Below, piece after piece: positions 35,823 through 37,341 of a DNA stretch of 37,341 nt. The first letter of the stretch is position 1. Every line of letters starts with the position of its first letter. The DNA is taken from contig JADEWQ010000052.1 in NCBI GenBank assembly GCA_015207585.1, positions 1 to 37,341 of the forward strand. The letters run 5' to 3'. The DNA comes from Pleurocapsales cyanobacterium LEGE 06147 (GTDB lineage: Bacteria > Cyanobacteriota > Cyanobacteriia > Cyanobacteriales > Xenococcaceae). A program made the translations under genes and the position numbers. The notes under the pieces were generated by a model. That model ran no database searches. It saw nothing but the letters and a program-made list of their open reading frames with translations, and was not told the origin of the DNA.

Positions 35823-37205
35823 ATGGTAGCGGTAGCAATCTTAGCAGCAGGGCGGGGAACCCGCATGAAATCCGATTTACCCAAAGTGTTGCATTCTTTG
35901 GGCGGACGATCGCTAGTGGAACGAGTACTAGATAGCTGTCAGTTACTGAACCCCGAAAAACAAATAGTTATATTTGGCTATCAAGGGGAAAAGGTAAAAC
36001 AGGCATTGAGCGATCGCCCAAATATTGAATTTGTCGAACAAAAAGAACAAAAAGGTACTGGTCATGCCGTACAGCAACTAATCCCTTATCTAAAAGAATA
36101 TAGTGGGGATTTATTAGTTTTAAATGGAGATGCTCCTCTACTGCGTCCAGAAACTCTACACCAATTAGTACAAACGCATCAAAGAGAAAATAATGCAGCT
36201 ACTCTCCTCACGGCTCATTTACCCAATCCTTACGGTTATGGGAGAGTTTTTTGTGATGGCAGCAATCTCGTCAATCAAATTATTGAAGAGCGAGACTGCA
36301 CTACCGCTCAAAGAAAAAATCGTCGCGTCAATGCAGGTATCTACTGCTTTAATTGGCAAAAATTATTAGCAGCATTACCCAAACTTTCAAACAGCAACGA
36401 TCAGCAAGAATATTATTTAACGGAAGTAGTCGATTACCTCAACCCAGTAATGGCAGTAGATGTGGAAGACTATTGGGAAATTAGTGGGATTAACGATCGC
36501 CAACAGTTAGCTACGGCTTACGATATTTTGCAAGCAAGGATTAAGGACAAGTGGATGAAAGCAGGGGTAACGATGATTAACCCCGATAGCATTACGATTG
36601 ATGAAACGGTGCAATTAGAACCAGATGTAACTATCGAACCGCAAACGCACTTACGGGGAAATACGTTCGTTGGTGGTAGCAGTCGCCTAGGACCTGGTAG
36701 TTTAATTGAAAATTGTCATATCGGTGAAAATGTAACGGTGCTATATTCTGTAGTCACCAATTCAGAAATAGAACCCGATACGACAATCGGTCCTTATGCT
36801 CATTTAAGAGGTGAAGTAAAAGTAGGCAAGAGTTGTCGCATCGGTAATTTTGTTGAGTTGAAGAAAACCAGTTTGGGAGAAAATACCAACGTAGCTCATC
36901 TTTCTTATCTGGGTGACGCTAGTGTGGGCGATCGCGTTAATATCGGTGCGGGAACGATTACTGCTAACTACGATGGCGTTAAAAAACACCAGACTATCAT
37001 TGGCAGCGGTACTAAAACAGGATCTAACAGCGTGCTTGTTGCTCCCGTTACTCTTGGAGAAGACGTAACTGTAGCAGCGGGTTCAGTAGTAACTAAAGAT
37101 GTACCCGATGAGTGTCTCGTTATCGCCCGTTCCCGTCAAAAAGAGATTAAAGGTTGGCGGATTAAAACAGACAGTCAACAGTCATCAGTTACCAGTCACC
37201 AGTGA
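35823..37205 (+). CDS. glmU: Bifunctional UDP-GlcNAc pyrophosphorylase / glucosamine-1-phosphate acetyltransferase
   Basis: GlmU makes UDP-N-acetylglucosamine for peptidoglycan and other glycans in two cytosolic steps: acetylation of glucosamine-1-phosphate (C-terminal domain) and uridylylation (N-terminal domain). The 460 residues match the family. The N-terminal Rossmann domain has [18 protein letters not shown], the UTP site [14 protein letters not shown] and [10 protein letters not shown]. The C-terminal left-handed beta-helix has many hexapeptide repeats ([57 protein letters not shown]). The last ten or so residues (QQSSVTSHQ) are encoded by a CAGTCACCAG-type repeat and are probably dispensable. 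Start ATG 35823. Confidence 0.97.
   Translation: MVAVAILAAGRGTRMKSDLPKVLHSLGGRSLVERVLDSCQLLNPEKQIVIFGYQGEKVKQALSDRPNIEFVEQKEQKGTGHAVQQLIPYLKEYSGDLLVLNGDAPLLRPETLHQLVQTHQRENNAATLLTAHLPNPYGYGRVFCDGSNLVNQIIEERDCTTAQRKNRRVNAGIYCFNWQKLLAALPKLSNSNDQQEYYLTEVVDYLNPVMAVDVEDYWEISGINDRQQLATAYDILQARIKDKWMKAGVTMINPDSITIDETVQLEPDVTIEPQTHLRGNTFVGGSSRLGPGSLIENCHIGENVTVLYSVVTNSEIEPDTTIGPYAHLRGEVKVGKSCRIGNFVELKKTSLGENTNVAHLSYLGDASVGDRVNIGAGTITANYDGVKKHQTIIGSGTKTGSNSVLVAPVTLGEDVTVAAGSVVTKDVPDECLVIARSRQKEIKGWRIKTDSQQSSVTSHQ
37169..37205. repeat. Heptamer-type repeat at the end of glmU
   Basis: GACAGTCAACAGTCATCAG and TTACCAGTCACCAG form a degenerate CAGTCAC tandem tract covering the stop region of glmU, like the tract at 5974-5990. 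The rest of the window (37206-37341) shows no gene. Confidence 0.5.
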
Positions 37206-37341
37206 GCAGGTATTAGGCATTGGTGACAAGTTAAGAAAATGTACAAATTGTCAAGTATATAGAAATAGAAGCATCAAGGGCATTTTAAACTAAAAAAGGA
37301 AACAGATTAAAGTGCGCTCGCGCTCTTGCGTCATGGCACAT

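Overview
The window comes from a cyanobacterial chromosome. It opens with the last codons of psbD (photosystem II D2), is full of the HIP1 octamer GCGATCGC, and carries families largely seen in cyanobacteria (DUF2949, DUF29, a DUF6208-like protein, an NblR-like regulator, an AMIN-domain TonB receptor). It also holds several small dispersed repeats. The genus cannot be fixed from the sequence alone.

Layout. 1-4.5 kb (+): psbD end and terminator, NAD kinase, an atypical OmpR-type regulator, a DUF192 lipoprotein, a DUF2949 protein with a perfect Shine-Dalgarno and a hairpin leader, and a DUF6208-like membrane-associated protein. 4.6-7.2 kb: a divergent pair, a lipoprotein of unknown function (-) and a Ca2+/H+ exchanger relative lacking both hallmark glutamates (+). 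7.3-8.8 kb: a DUF29 gene broken by an IS630-family element with TA target duplication. 9.1-10.7 kb: a MITE-like palindrome, a TPP riboswitch and thiC with its terminator, followed by an AEC-family transporter. 12.1-18.2 kb (-): a ferric-siderophore locus with PchR-like AraC regulator, AMIN/TonB-dependent receptor, siderophore-binding lipoprotein and EntS-like exporter. AAACGCTATC-type elements lie before the receptor and before the regulator. 18.4-24.1 kb: an amino-acid-type solute-binding protein, a PD-(D/E)XK nuclease, and a 1,000-residue coiled-coil/TPR membrane protein with near-identical 174-bp internal repeats. 24.4-27.9 kb (-): a P2A-type Ca2+-ATPase interrupted by one in-frame TAA, and an ExoD-family protein. 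28.5-33.8 kb: birA, a solitary tnpB with an end hairpin, a hairpin-rich intergenic region, pgeF, and an ABC exporter half-transporter. 33.9-35.1 kb: a higBA toxin-antitoxin module lying between two diverged copies of the ABC exporter's upstream region; the second copy is joined to a stray piece of exporter coding sequence. 35.2-37.2 kb: a small membrane protein and glmU.

How the genes work together. The siderophore locus is the clearest functional unit: sensing and regulation (AraC), outer-membrane uptake (TonB receptor), periplasmic capture (binding protein) and export of siderophore (MFS). The inner-membrane ABC permease and ATPase, TonB/ExbBD and siderophore biosynthesis are not in the window. 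thiC is set apart by its own riboswitch and terminator. Much of the rest is single housekeeping genes (nadK, birA, pgeF, glmU).

Genome dynamics stand out: two decayed genes (DUF29 by IS630; Ca2+-ATPase by a stop codon), a ghost duplication around a toxin-antitoxin module, and low-complexity repeats that have entered the reading frames of three consecutive iron genes. I did not find a convincing wholly new multi-gene system. The best leads are the glutamate-less exchanger, the ghost duplication around higBA, the repeat-invaded iron operon with its candidate operators, and the structured region between tnpB and pgeF.
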